DNA of 64,000 nt from assembly GCA_036267955.1 (NCBI GenBank), contig DATAVB010000115.1:62001-126000 (forward strand), written 5' to 3'. Of this stretch, positions 41,912-51,265 are shown piece after piece. The notes beneath the pieces are model-generated. The model saw only the letters and a list, made by a program, of their open reading frames with translations, ran no database searches and was not told the origin of the DNA. This stretch comes from DATAVB01 sp036267955. Its GTDB lineage: Bacteria > Actinomycetota > Actinomycetes > Mycobacteriales > QHCD01. A program made the translations under genes and the position numbers. Numbering within the stretch: position 1 is the stretch's first letter; each line of letters begins with the position of its first letter.

Positions 41912-41932
41912 GTAGGTGCGGATTGCACTTAC
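41912..41932. promoter_or_regulatory. Inverted repeat ahead of hhyS
   Basis: GTAGGTGC and GCACTTAC pair at seven of eight positions (the eighth is G-U in RNA) across a 5-nt loop. The repeat lies 15 nt after the DUF6390 stop and 83 nt before hhyS. It may be an internal operator or an mRNA processing hairpin that sets the ratio of hydrogenase subunits to DUF6390. Confidence 0.45.
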
Positions 41933-42014
41933 GTCGCTGGATGATCGGGACGATGCTGGTCGGCGATAAGCGAGGCATGCGCCCGCATCCGACGCCGGCT
42001 CGAGGTGGTCCGAC

Positions 42015-43082
<1,068 letters not shown>

Positions 43083-43127
43083 CCGGGCCTCTGTCGGGTC
43101 ACCTTCCAACGAAAAAGGGCGATTGTT

Positions 43128-44924
43128 ATGACCACGATGAAGGACAGGCCCGATCTGGGCGAGTCGGGCGAGAGCAAATCCGAACTGGTGGATATGGCGT
43201 GGGACCCGATCACACGCATTGTCGGCAGCCTCGGTATCTACACGAAGATCGACTTCAAGCAGAAGATTGTCGCCGAGTGCCACAGCACCTCGTCGATCTT
43301 CCGCGGCTACAGCATCTTCATGAAGGGCAAGGATCCGCGCGACGCGCACTTCATCACCAGCCGGATCTGCGGTATCTGCGGCGACAACCACGCGACCTGC
43401 TCGGTCTACAACCAGAACATGGCCTACGGCGTACGCCCGCCACATCTGGCCGAGTGGATCATCAACCTCGGCGAGGCCGCGGAGTTCATGTTCGACCACA
43501 ACATCTTCCAGGAAAACCTGGTCGGGGTGGACTACTGCGAGAAGATGGTGGCCGAGACCAATCCCGGGGTGCTGGAGCTGGCCAATCGGACGGAGTCGCC
43601 GCACGCCGGAGATCACGGCTACCGGACGATCGGTGACATCATGCGGTCGCTGAACCCGCTGGAGGGCGAGTTCTACCGCGAGGCCCTGCAGGTCAGCCGG
43701 ATGACGCGCGAGATGTTCTGCCTGATGGAGGGCCGGCACGTGCATCCCTCCACGCTCTATCCGGGCGGTGTGGGCACGATCGCCACCATCCAGCTGTTCA
43801 CCGACTATCTGTCCCGGCTCATGCGGTACGTGGAATTCATGAAGCGGGTCGTGCCGATGCACGACGACCTCTTCGACTTCTTCTACGAGGCGCTGCCGGG
43901 CTACGAGAAGGTCGGCCAGCGGCGGATCCTGCTCGGTTGCTGGGGCAGCTTCAACGACCCCGAATACTGCGACTTCACCTACCAGAACATGGAGGACTGG
44001 GGCCGCAGGATGTACGTGACACCAGGCGTCGTGGTGGACGGAAAGCTCGTCACCACCAGCCTGGTCGACATCAACCTGGGGATTCGCATTCTGCTCGGCC
44101 ACTCCTTCTACAAGGACTGGGAAGACCAGGAGATGTTCGTGACCCGGGACCCGCTGGGAAACCCGGTGGACCGCCGGCACCCGTGGAACCAGCACACGAT
44201 TCCGGCGCCACAGAAGCGCGACTTCGACAACGCGTACAGCTGGACGATGTCGCCGCGCTGGTTCGACGGCAAGGACCATCTGGCCCTGGACACCGGCGGC
44301 GGCCCGCTGGCCCGACTCTGGGCGACCGCGCTGGCCAACAAGGTGCACATCGGCGAGGTCGAATCGACCGGACACAGTGTGCAGATCAACCTGCCCAAGA
44401 CCGCCACCAAGGGCGAGGTCAGCTTCGAGTGGAAGATTCCACAGTGGAGCAACACGCTCGAGCGCAACCGGGCCCGTACCTATTTCCAGGCCTACGCGGC
44501 GGGCTGCGCGCTCCATTTCATCCAGAAGGCGCTGGCCGAGGTCCGGGGCGGCAACACCAAGACGTGGGAGTCCTTCACGGTGCCGGATGATGCGGTGAGC
44601 GTCGGATTCACCGAGGCCGTCCGCGGCGTGCTGTCGCACCACATGGTCATCCGGGACGGGAAGATCGCGAACTACCACCCGTACCCGCCGACACCCTGGA
44701 ACGGCAGCGTCCGGGACGTGTACGGCACACCCGGCCCGTACGAGGACGCGGTGCAGAACACGCCGATCTTCGAGGAGAACGGGCCGGACAATTTCAAGGG
44801 CATCGACATCATGCGCGCGGTGCGCAGTTTCGACCCCTGCCTGCCGTGCGGAGTCCACATGTATCTCGGCAACGGCAAGGAAGTGACGACGACCCACTCG
44901 CCGGCGTCCTTCCCCAAGATGTAA
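43128..44924 (+). CDS. hhyL: Group 1h [NiFe] hydrogenase large subunit
   Basis: This 598-residue catalytic subunit binds the NiFe(CN)2CO centre. The L1 motif is SRICGICGDNHATC (Cys81, Cys84) and the L2 motif FDPCLPCGVH (Cys571, Cys574). After His577 a 21-residue tail remains, which the protease encoded at 48121 should remove after metal insertion. The rest fits the actinobacterial Hhy type. It is 45 bp from hhyS with a good Shine-Dalgarno. No frameshift or missing ligand is seen. Confidence 0.97.
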   Translation: MTTMKDRPDLGESGESKSELVDMAWDPITRIVGSLGIYTKIDFKQKIVAECHSTSSIFRGYSIFMKGKDPRDAHFITSRICGICGDNHATCSVYNQNMAYGVRPPHLAEWIINLGEAAEFMFDHNIFQENLVGVDYCEKMVAETNPGVLELANRTESPHAGDHGYRTIGDIMRSLNPLEGEFYREALQVSRMTREMFCLMEGRHVHPSTLYPGGVGTIATIQLFTDYLSRLMRYVEFMKRVVPMHDDLFDFFYEALPGYEKVGQRRILLGCWGSFNDPEYCDFTYQNMEDWGRRMYVTPGVVVDGKLVTTSLVDINLGIRILLGHSFYKDWEDQEMFVTRDPLGNPVDRRHPWNQHTIPAPQKRDFDNAYSWTMSPRWFDGKDHLALDTGGGPLARLWATALANKVHIGEVESTGHSVQINLPKTATKGEVSFEWKIPQWSNTLERNRARTYFQAYAAGCALHFIQKALAEVRGGNTKTWESFTVPDDAVSVGFTEAVRGVLSHHMVIRDGKIANYHPYPPTPWNGSVRDVYGTPGPYEDAVQNTPIFEENGPDNFKGIDIMRAVRSFDPCLPCGVHMYLGNGKEVTTTHSPASFPKM

Positions 44925-44936
44925 GGGGTCGATGCC

Positions 44937-45479
44937 ATGTCATCGGCTCGCAGTCCACAGGAGACAGCGGCGCGGATCGGCGAGTTGCTGGAGCACAGCG
45001 ACCCGGCTGGCGCCGCCCAACTCGACGAGGCGGTGCGCCTGCTGGTCGAGCTCTACGGAGACGGGCTGAACCGGATTCTGGAGCTGCTGGCCGAACGTCC
45101 CGACGGGGTCGAGCAGATCGAACAGCTGGCCGAGGATCCCTTGATCTGCAGCCTGTTGTTGATCCACGACCTGCATCCGGTCGATGTCACGGCCCGGGTC
45201 GCCGCGGCGCTGGAGAAGGTCCGGCCGTACCTCGGCTCGCATGCCGGCGGCGTGGAACTGCTCGGGATCGACGATGCCGGGGTGGTGCACCTGCAGCTGG
45301 AAGGCAGCTGTGACGGCTGTCCGTCCTCGGCGGTCACGGCGAAGGTCGCGATCGAGGGAGCCATTCTGGAGGCGGCGCCGGAGTTGACCGGCGTCGAGGT
45401 GGAAGGCGTGCTGGCGGAGAACCGGCGGGAGCTGCTGCAGATCCATCCCTACGGGGAATGCCCGGTGCCGGTCTCATGA
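44937..45479 (+). CDS. NifU-like Fe-S scaffold domain protein of hydrogenase cluster
   Basis: This 180-residue protein has an N-terminal helical half of unknown role and a C-terminal NifU domain (about 85-150: VRPYLGSHAGGVELLGID, then LEGSCDGCPSSAVT with the CxxC cluster site). It may assemble or carry Fe-S clusters for the hydrogenase, or accept electrons from it. In other group 1h clusters a gene like this lies straight after the large subunit. Its stop overlaps the next gene (ATGA). Confidence 0.87.
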   Translation: MSSARSPQETAARIGELLEHSDPAGAAQLDEAVRLLVELYGDGLNRILELLAERPDGVEQIEQLAEDPLICSLLLIHDLHPVDVTARVAAALEKVRPYLGSHAGGVELLGIDDAGVVHLQLEGSCDGCPSSAVTAKVAIEGAILEAAPELTGVEVEGVLAENRRELLQIHPYGECPVPVS

Positions 45480-46120
45480 CGGCCGACGCCGGTGACGCGG
45501 GCGCCGTCATTCTCGGGCTCCGCCAGTTCCGGAAGCCGCGCGAGGCTCCGCGCCCCGGCGAGGTATGCGAGATGTGCGGCGAAATGCTCGACGACCGGCA
45601 CGGCCACGTCGTCAACATCGAGGCGCGCAATATGCTGTGCTGCTGCCGTGGCTGCTATCTGCTGTTCACGAATTCCGCTGCGGCCCAGGGCAAGTACCGC
45701 TCGGTGCCGGACCGCTACCTGATCGATCCGTCATTCACGATCACCGACGCGCAATGGGACCAGCTGCAGATCCCGGTGAGCGTGGCTTTCTTCTTCCACA
45801 ATTCGAGCATGGACAGCACGGTGGCGTTCTATCCGAGCCCGGCCGGCGCGACGGAAAGCCTGCTCCCACTGGAGAGTTGGAATTCGGTGCTGGCGGCCAG
45901 CCCGTTGCCGGCCGAGCTGGAGCCTGACGTGGAGGCCCTGCTGATCCGGCGGAACGAAGGCCGGTACGAGTGCTATCTCAGCCCGATCGATGCCTGTTAC
46001 GAGCTGGTCGGGCTGGTCCGCCTGCACTGGAAGGGTTTCTCCGGCGGCGACGAGGCGTGGGCCGCGATCGACGGATTCTTCGAACAACTCCGGTCCCGCA
46101 GTCGCCGGTTGGAGGTCTGA
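45476..46120 (+). CDS. DUF5947 family protein of hydrogenase cluster
   Basis: This 214-residue protein has an N-terminal cysteine-rich metal site: EVCEMCGEMLDDRHGHVV and MLCCCRGCYLLF (two CxxC and a CCC run), which could bind zinc or an Fe-S cluster. The remainder is soluble. It belongs to DUF5947, found in actinobacterial hydrogenase operons, without known activity. The ATG at 45476 overlaps the stop before it. Its position suggests maturation or electron transfer. Confidence 0.82.
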   Translation: MTADAGDAGAVILGLRQFRKPREAPRPGEVCEMCGEMLDDRHGHVVNIEARNMLCCCRGCYLLFTNSAAAQGKYRSVPDRYLIDPSFTITDAQWDQLQIPVSVAFFFHNSSMDSTVAFYPSPAGATESLLPLESWNSVLAASPLPAELEPDVEALLIRRNEGRYECYLSPIDACYELVGLVRLHWKGFSGGDEAWAAIDGFFEQLRSRSRRLEV

Positions 46121-46121
46121 G

Positions 46122-46763
46122 ATGCCCGGCTTCTCGTTCGACTGCGCCGGAGTCGCGCCCGAGCGGTATGCCGCCGCGCCGACGATGGTGTTCTCGCTGA
46201 AGATCGGCGAGGACAGCGGCGTACGGGTGCATTCCATGTCGCTGCACTGCCAGTTGCGGATCGAGCCGCAGCGCCGCGGTTATACGCCGGCGGACGCCGA
46301 ACGGCTGGCCGACCTGTTCGGTGAGCCGTCCCGCTGGGGCGAGACGCTGAAGCCGATGCAGTTCGCCAACGTCGCGCTCACCGTGCGCGGATTCGCCGGT
46401 AGCACGGTGGTGGACATGCCGGTGCCCTGCACGTACGACTTCGACGTGGCCGCGGCGAAATACCTGCATGCGCTGCGCGACGGCGAGATCCCGATGCTGC
46501 TGCTCTTCAGCGGGACCGCCTTCTATCAGGGCGAATCGGGAATGCAGATCGACCAGATCCCCTGGGACCGCGAGATATCGGTCCGGGTGCCGGTCGCGGT
46601 CTGGCGGGACATGATGGACCTCGCGTTTCCCAATCAGGGCTGGATCCGGATGCGGACCGACACCCTCGATGCCCTGCAGCTGTTCAAGTCCACCCGCGCG
46701 CTGACCACCTGGGACGAGACTCTCGCCCTGCTGTTGCGGAGCGCGGCGGAGCCACCGCGATGA
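46122..46763 (+). CDS. DUF6084 family protein of hydrogenase cluster
   Basis: This 213-residue protein is predicted to be mainly beta-strand. It begins MPGFSFDCAGVAPERYAAAP, with a conserved-looking RWGETLKPMQFANVALTV and a hydrophobic IPMLLLFSGTAFYQGE stretch. No enzyme motif is recognised. It belongs to DUF6084, tied to group 1h hydrogenase operons. GGAGG lies just before the ATG. The stop overlaps the next gene's start. Confidence 0.8.
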   Translation: MPGFSFDCAGVAPERYAAAPTMVFSLKIGEDSGVRVHSMSLHCQLRIEPQRRGYTPADAERLADLFGEPSRWGETLKPMQFANVALTVRGFAGSTVVDMPVPCTYDFDVAAAKYLHALRDGEIPMLLLFSGTAFYQGESGMQIDQIPWDREISVRVPVAVWRDMMDLAFPNQGWIRMRTDTLDALQLFKSTRALTTWDETLALLLRSAAEPPR

Positions 46764-48124
46764 CCTCGTCAACTGTGGACCATGCCGAGGCGATCGCCAC
46801 CGCTCAGAAGGTCGCCGACACCGTGCTCTACGAGGGATACGTGCTCTATCCGTATCGGGCGTCGGGGCAGAAGAACCGGATGCGCTGGCAGTGGGGCGTC
46901 CTGGTGCCGGAGCCGAGCAGCGAGTCCGCCGCCGAGCCGTGGGATTCCCAGACCGAATGCCTCATCGAGCCGCGGGCCGACGGCTGCGAGCTCACCGTGA
47001 CCTGGCGGTTCCTGCAGATCCGGGACCGCACCGTCTACCGGGCCGACGGACCGGATTTCGTACCGGTGCAGGCATTGGAATTGACCGACCGGCAGCTGGT
47101 CCCGTGGCAGGAAGGCGTCGAGCGCGAGATCAGCACGACCGTCCCGATCTCCGTACTGCGCAAGGGCGAGCGGGTCGTGCCGTTCGAATTCGCCGCCGGC
47201 GAGGAGACCGAGCCGGTGACCGAGAACGGTGTCGTCCTGGGCCGGCTCAACCGCCGCAGCTGGGAGCTGCGCGGGCGGCTGCGGCTGTCCGTCGTACCGG
47301 TGGAGGGACCGTACGGCGCGCTGCGGCTGCGGATCGTGGCCGAGAACGTCACCGAACAGATGCCGGAGTGCGGCTCCCGCGAGGAATTGATGCGGTACGC
47401 GATGGCCGGCGCGCACGCGATTCTCACCCTCGACGGCGGGACCTTCCTGTCGATGGCCGATCCGCCGGAATGGGCCCGGTACGCGGCAAAAGAATGCGCC
47501 AACCGCAACACCTGGCCGGTGTTGATCGGCCGCGGCCGCGCCGACGTGATGCTGTCCTCGCCGATCATCCTGGCCGACTATCCGGAGGTCGCGCCGGAGA
47601 GCCCGGGCGATCTCTACGACTCGACCGAGATCGACGAGATCCTGAGCCTGCGCACGCTGGCGCTCACCGACAGCGAGAAGCGCGAGGCGCGCGGCACCGA
47701 TCCGCGGGCCGCCGCGGTGATCGACCGGGTCGACGCGATGCCGCCGGAAATGCTCGACAAGCTGCACGGCGCCATCCGCTACCTGCGCGGCGACAAGCCG
47801 GCCGAGCCGGTGACCGACCCGGGCGACGTGCCGTGGTGGGACCCGGGCGCGGACGCCTCGGTGTCGCCCGAGACCGATCAGATCGAGGTGGCCGGCCACC
47901 TGGTGGGTAACGGCAGCCGGGTGCGGCTCAGCCCGGGCAGCCACCGTGCTGACGCGCAGGACTTTTTTCTCGACGGCCGGACCGCCACCGTGCACGCCGT
48001 CTTCCACGACGTCGACGGCAACGACCATCTCGCTGTCACGCTGGAGGACGACCCGGCCGCCGATATCGCCCAGACGCACGGGCGGTACCGCTACTTCCGC
48101 CCGGACGAGGTGCAGCCGTTATGA
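46760..48124 (+). CDS. Conserved hydrogenase-cluster protein of unknown function
   Basis: I do not recognise a domain in this protein of about 454 residues. It begins MTSSTVDHAEAIATAQKVAD, then VLYEGYVLYPYRASGQKNRM, a soluble beta-rich body (LRGRLRLSVVPVEGPYGALR), and a C-terminal module with SRVRLSPGSHRADAQDFFLD and a Val/His-rich turn that resembles a small barrel. It overlaps both neighbours by four bases, so its product is made with them. It is the largest protein of unknown role in the operon, and a function in assembly of the mature complex is a guess from context. Confidence 0.75.
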   Translation: MTSSTVDHAEAIATAQKVADTVLYEGYVLYPYRASGQKNRMRWQWGVLVPEPSSESAAEPWDSQTECLIEPRADGCELTVTWRFLQIRDRTVYRADGPDFVPVQALELTDRQLVPWQEGVEREISTTVPISVLRKGERVVPFEFAAGEETEPVTENGVVLGRLNRRSWELRGRLRLSVVPVEGPYGALRLRIVAENVTEQMPECGSREELMRYAMAGAHAILTLDGGTFLSMADPPEWARYAAKECANRNTWPVLIGRGRADVMLSSPIILADYPEVAPESPGDLYDSTEIDEILSLRTLALTDSEKREARGTDPRAAAVIDRVDAMPPEMLDKLHGAIRYLRGDKPAEPVTDPGDVPWWDPGADASVSPETDQIEVAGHLVGNGSRVRLSPGSHRADAQDFFLDGRTATVHAVFHDVDGNDHLAVTLEDDPAADIAQTHGRYRYFRPDEVQPL

Positions 48125-48723
48125 CCCGGGTGCTGGTCGCCGGGGTCGGCAACATCTTCCTCAGCGACGACGCGTTCGGCGTCGAGGCGGTGACCCGGCT
48201 GGCCCGGGAAAGCCTGCCGGCAGGGGTCGAGGTCGCCGACTTTGGCATCCGCGGAATGCATCTGGCGTACCAACTGCTCGAGGGGTACGACGCGCTGCTG
48301 CTCATCGACGCCATGGCGCGGGACAAGGCCCCCGGCACCGTCACCGTCATCGAACCGGAGCTGGACTCGGCGCCGGACGGTTCGGTGCTCGATGCGCACG
48401 GCATGGCGCCGGACGAGGTGGTGGCGCTGATCGGATCGCTGGCCAGCCAGACCGGCTCGGCCGCGCCGGACCGGATCTACGTCGTGGGCTGCGAGCCGGA
48501 GAGCTGCGCGGAGGGCATCGGGCTCAGCCCGGTCGTCGAGGCGGCGATCGGACCGGCCCTGCAGATCGTACGGGAACTCATCAACCAGGTGATAGAGGAA
48601 GGAGGTGGAGACGGTGCTTCGACTCATTCAGGTGACCGTGCTGCTCGGGGTGGCGGCAGCAGTGGTGGCGTCGCTTCCGGATATCGCGCGGTACTTGAAG
48701 ATCCGGGACATGTGAGGACCTGA
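48121..48723 (+). CDS. hyaD: Hydrogenase maturation endopeptidase
   Basis: This 200-residue protein of the HyaD/HybD/HupD family trims the C-terminus of the large subunit. The metal site is seen in VAGVGNIFLSDDAFGVEA (acid at 16-17), LLLIDAMARD (Asp63) and LDAHGM (His93). The last 45 residues (from about EEGGGDGAST) are Gly/Ser/Arg-rich and unlike the family. They are encoded by DNA that also carries the DUF6893 gene in another frame, so the tail may be a by-product of that overlap. The start overlaps the preceding stop. Confidence 0.9.
   Translation: MTRVLVAGVGNIFLSDDAFGVEAVTRLARESLPAGVEVADFGIRGMHLAYQLLEGYDALLLIDAMARDKAPGTVTVIEPELDSAPDGSVLDAHGMAPDEVVALIGSLASQTGSAAPDRIYVVGCEPESCAEGIGLSPVVEAAIGPALQIVRELINQVIEEGGGDGASTHSGDRAARGGGSSGGVASGYRAVLEDPGHVRT
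48614..48715 (+). CDS. DUF6893-type 33-residue membrane peptide, nested gene
   Basis: This gene is too short for usual gene callers. The GTG at 48614 gives MLRLIQVTVLLGVAAAVVAS followed by LPDIARYLKIRDM: one transmembrane helix and a basic tail. A strong Shine-Dalgarno (GGAGGTGG, 48601-48608) precedes it. It lies wholly within the 3' end of the protease gene in another frame. Small proteins of this pattern (DUF6893) occur in hydrogenase clusters. It might anchor the enzyme at the membrane, which is inferred only. Confidence 0.7.
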   Translation: MLRLIQVTVLLGVAAAVVASLPDIARYLKIRDM

Positions 48724-49223
48724 TGGCCCGGTTCAGGATCGTGCCGGAGCGGTCCCGGGTCACCGCGACGGCGAAATCCAGTGTGCACCCGATCCAGGTG
48801 CGGGCGAACTATGTCACCGGGACGGTCGAGGCGGACATTGTCGACGGTGCGGTGCAATTGACGCCGTCGCCGACAGTGACGATCACCATGGAGCTTGACG
48901 ATCTGCACGCCGAGAACGCGATGTACGACAGCGAGCTGAAACGCCGGATCGACGCGCAGCGCTATCCGACTATCACCGGCACACTGACCGAGCTGAAAGA
49001 CTCAGCTGGGAAATACACCGCACGCGGCGATCTGAACCTGCACGGCAAAACGTCCACAGTGGATGGAACGGCCACGCTGCGCGTGACGGAGAACGGTTTG
49101 GAAGCAAGCGGTGAGCTTGATCTGGATATCCGGGATTTCGGGCTCACGCCCCCGCGCATGCTGATGCTGCGGGTGTATCCGGAGGTGCACGTAGAAATCG
49201 AGCTCGTTGCCGAGCCCGAATAA
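48723..49223 (+). CDS. YceI-family lipid-binding protein
   Basis: This 166-residue protein with a lipocalin-like YceI fold reads RFRIVPERSRVTATAKSSVH, YPTITGTLTELKDS and LNLHGKTSTVDGTATL. It has no signal peptide, so it should be cytoplasmic, unlike many relatives. YceI proteins bind polyisoprenoid molecules. A quinone or other lipid linked to the hydrogenase is a reasonable guess. It overlaps the protease stop by one base and lies in the middle of the operon. Confidence 0.88.
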   Translation: MARFRIVPERSRVTATAKSSVHPIQVRANYVTGTVEADIVDGAVQLTPSPTVTITMELDDLHAENAMYDSELKRRIDAQRYPTITGTLTELKDSAGKYTARGDLNLHGKTSTVDGTATLRVTENGLEASGELDLDIRDFGLTPPRMLMLRVYPEVHVEIELVAEPE

Positions 49224-49239
49224 CTGGACGGTGATGACA

Positions 49240-49461
49240 ATGAGTGGGCTGAGTGGATTTGTGATCGGCTATCTGGTCGGCACGCGCGCGGGGAAGGCTT
49301 CGTTGCGTGAGCTGACCAGCGCGGTGCAGACAATCGCGGCCTCGCCGGAGGTTCGCGGGCTCGTGATGACGGCCGGCGCCCTGGCCAGTCGCGCGATCGC
49401 GGCGGCGACCGACGATTCCTCCAGCGGTGGCAGGGCGGTTCCCATCCACCGCGCGGCCTGA
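49240..49461 (+). CDS. Small membrane-associated protein in hydrogenase operon
   Basis: This 73-residue protein begins MSGLSGFVIGYLVGTRAGKA, a Gly-rich hydrophobic helix with the GTRAGK turn seen in small actinobacterial membrane proteins. An amphipathic part follows, then a helix (VMTAGALASRAIAAA). No family is named. The start could be ATG 49234 or GTG 49231. GGTGAT before 49240 supports the chosen one. It may be a membrane anchor for the cytoplasmic hydrogenase; that is inferred from position. Confidence 0.6.
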   Translation: MSGLSGFVIGYLVGTRAGKASLRELTSAVQTIAASPEVRGLVMTAGALASRAIAAATDDSSSGGRAVPIHRAA

Positions 49462-49490
49462 CCCGACGGGGTCAGGATTCGGCGATCACT

Positions 49491-49841
49491 ATGCACGCTG
49501 TCGGCTTGTGCGAAGCGCTTCTGCGTGCGATCGAACATCGGGCGGGCGGGGTGGAGGTGCGGGCCGTCGAGGTGAAAGTCGGCGTACTGCACGAGGTGTC
49601 GGAGTCGTCCCTGCGTGCGACATTTTCGGTCGTCGCGGCCGGCACGGTCGCGGCCCGAGCGCGGCTCGTGGTGCAGATCGTGCCGGTGCACGCGCGCTGC
49701 CGGAGGTGCGATCGGTCCGTGCAAACGTCGGTCGTCTGCGATTTCTGTGGTTCGCCGGACGTAAGTATCGACGGTGGCGACGAAGTCGTGGTGGAATCGG
49801 TGACAGTGGTTGACACTGGTTCACCCTGGGCCGGGAGGTGA
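49491..49841 (+). CDS. HypA-like nickel chaperone, copy 2
   Basis: This 116-residue protein is clearly related to HypA. It begins MHAVGLCEALLRAIEHRA, keeping Met1-His2 of the nickel site but with Ala for Glu at residue 3. The zinc site is complete: CRRCDRSV and CDFCGSPD, two CxxC. It therefore differs from copy 1 (which has Glu3 but CPC). It precedes hypC and lies at the end of the hydrogenase operon. It may be specialised for the Hhy enzyme. Confidence 0.82.
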   Translation: MHAVGLCEALLRAIEHRAGGVEVRAVEVKVGVLHEVSESSLRATFSVVAAGTVAARARLVVQIVPVHARCRRCDRSVQTSVVCDFCGSPDVSIDGGDEVVVESVTVVDTGSPWAGR

Positions 49842-49846
49842 GGCAT

Positions 49847-50116
49847 ATGTGCCTTGGAATTCCGGGTCGCATCATCGAGACGGCCGCGGCCGACGATCTC
49901 GCGGTGGTCGACGTGGCCGGTGTCAGCCGGTGGATCAATACCGGGCTGCTGGCCGAGGAGACTCTGCAGCCCGGTGACTGGATCCTGATCCATCTGGGGT
50001 TCGCCGTTGAGCGGATCGACCAGCGGGAGGCCGCCGCATCGCTGGCCAACCTGCAGGCAACCAGCGAGGCCTACACGGCCGGTCTGGTCAGTCGGGCGGC
50101 GCCGCGGTCTCCGTAG
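49847..50116 (+). CDS. hypC: Hydrogenase assembly chaperone HypC
   Basis: This 89-residue protein begins MCLGIPGRIIETAAADDLAV. Cys2 and the P-G motif are the HypC/HybG signature that binds the Fe(CN)2CO unit and the large subunit. GDWILIHLGFAVERID is also typical. The ATG at 49847 is set by GGGAGG; a GTG three codons earlier is unlikely because Cys2 must be near the end. No hypD follows. Its last 29 bp overlap the convergent PadR gene. Confidence 0.93.
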   Translation: MCLGIPGRIIETAAADDLAVVDVAGVSRWINTGLLAEETLQPGDWILIHLGFAVERIDQREAAASLANLQATSEAYTAGLVSRAAPRSP

Positions 50117-50498
50117 CGTCGTCGAGCGCGGGGAGGTGCCGGGGCGGATGCGGCGCCGGGCCCCGGGTGGCGACCAGAACCGCGTACCGGTAAAGGAAGT
50201 AGTCCAGCTCGCCCCGGGTCTGTTCCAGCGCCCGCACCCAGGAGGCCAGGTCGGCCAGCCCGGCGGCGGTCAGCTCGTAGGTCCGGCGCAGCGGGCCGGC
50301 GGTCGAGGGCTGCCAACTCGACCGCACGAGCCGCTCGCGCTCAAGTTCGCGCAGCGCGCGATAGACGCTGGCCGATTCCTCCTCGCCCAGCCCGAGCGGC
50401 GCCAGCCGGACGACCAGGTCGTACCCGTGGTCGGCCCGCTCCCTTAGGAGCAGCAGGAGGCATGGTTTCAGGAAACCCTTTGCCCCCAGATATCGCAC
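50088..50498 (-). CDS. PadR-family transcriptional regulator
   Basis: This 136-residue winged-helix protein has FLKPCLLLLLRERADHGYDL, GEEESASVYRALRELERERL and LRRTYELTAAGLADLASWVR, the PadR layout. The GTG at 50498 follows GGAGAGG. It faces the end of the hydrogenase operon and overlaps hypC by 29 bp. It could control the cluster or the cupin gene upstream. A family ligand is not predictable. Confidence 0.85.
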   Translation of the reverse strand: MRYLGAKGFLKPCLLLLLRERADHGYDLVVRLAPLGLGEEESASVYRALRELERERLVRSSWQPSTAGPLRRTYELTAAGLADLASWVRALEQTRGELDYFLYRYAVLVATRGPAPHPPRHLPALDDATETAAPPD

Positions 50499-50617
50499 GG
50501 CCGCCCTCTCCGTCGAGGTAACACGGTGCCGCCAACTGTGACCGACGCTACACTCGCCGGGACGCGCTGGCGCGTTCACCGAGCCCAAACCACCTGTTTT
50601 GACGGTCAGTGGTCCGT

Positions 50618-51265
50618 TCAGTCCGCCGGCACGCTGAAATCGGCGAAGTCGAAACCGGGGGAGACCACGCAGCTGCACAGCACCTCCGCGTCCATGGCCG
50701 GCGTCGCGGTTTGCCAGGTGCCGGCCGGAATGACCAGTTGGGGTTGCTGACCGGCGGCGAGGTCCGGGCCGAGCACCGTGACCGGGTCGAGCAGTGTGAC
50801 CGGGTCGAGCGTTGTGAGCGGGGCGGAGCCGGTGCCGCCGAATCGCAACGCCAACGGGCCGCCCCGGTGCCAGAGATACAGCTCGGTGGAGCGCACCCGG
50901 TGCCAGCGGGACGATTCCCCCGGCCGCAGCAGGAAGTAGATCGCGGTGCCGGTCGGCCGCGAACCGCCGTATCCGGGCGGTTCCAGCGTGACCTCGCTCG
51001 CCCAGGTGCGTCGGTACCAGCCGCCTTCCGGGTGCGGCAGGAGGTCGAGACGCTCGGCGGTCTCCCCGCGCGGTTCGAAGCCGAGGAACCGACCCGCCGG
51101 ATCCCGGCGGCCGTACCGGACCTCGCCGGTCGACGCGGTTACCGCAACGATCTGGTCCGCAGTGCCGGCAAAATGCGCTTCGGCGACCTTTGCTGCCGAT
51201 TCACCGGCCGGTACGGAGATGCCGCCGCTGTGGTCGTTTCGCCGGCGCAGCAGGAGATCCGTCAC
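50618..51265 (-). CDS. Cupin DUF985 family protein with N-terminal extension
   Basis: This 215-residue protein has a cupin_5 domain (about 70-205) that includes LLPHPEGGWYRRTWASEVTL, TAIYFLLRPGESSRWHRVRS and WQTATPAMDAEVLCSCVVSP. About 65 extra N-terminal residues look like a separate alpha/beta piece (VPAGESAAKVAEAHFAGTAD). The enzymatic role is unknown; some relatives act on sugar or oxalate-like compounds. The GTG start overlaps the DUF1003 stop, so the two are coupled. Confidence 0.8.
   Translation of the reverse strand: MTDLLLRRRNDHSGGISVPAGESAAKVAEAHFAGTADQIVAVTASTGEVRYGRRDPAGRFLGFEPRGETAERLDLLPHPEGGWYRRTWASEVTLEPPGYGGSRPTGTAIYFLLRPGESSRWHRVRSTELYLWHRGGPLALRFGGTGSAPLTTLDPVTLLDPVTVLGPDLAAGQQPQLVIPAGTWQTATPAMDAEVLCSCVVSPGFDFADFSVPAD

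Noticed and set aside
46769..48079. A long minus-strand frame opposite the 454-residue hydrogenase-cluster gene
   Set aside because: The plus-strand frame has tight start/stop overlaps with both neighbours; the minus frame is a composition artefact.
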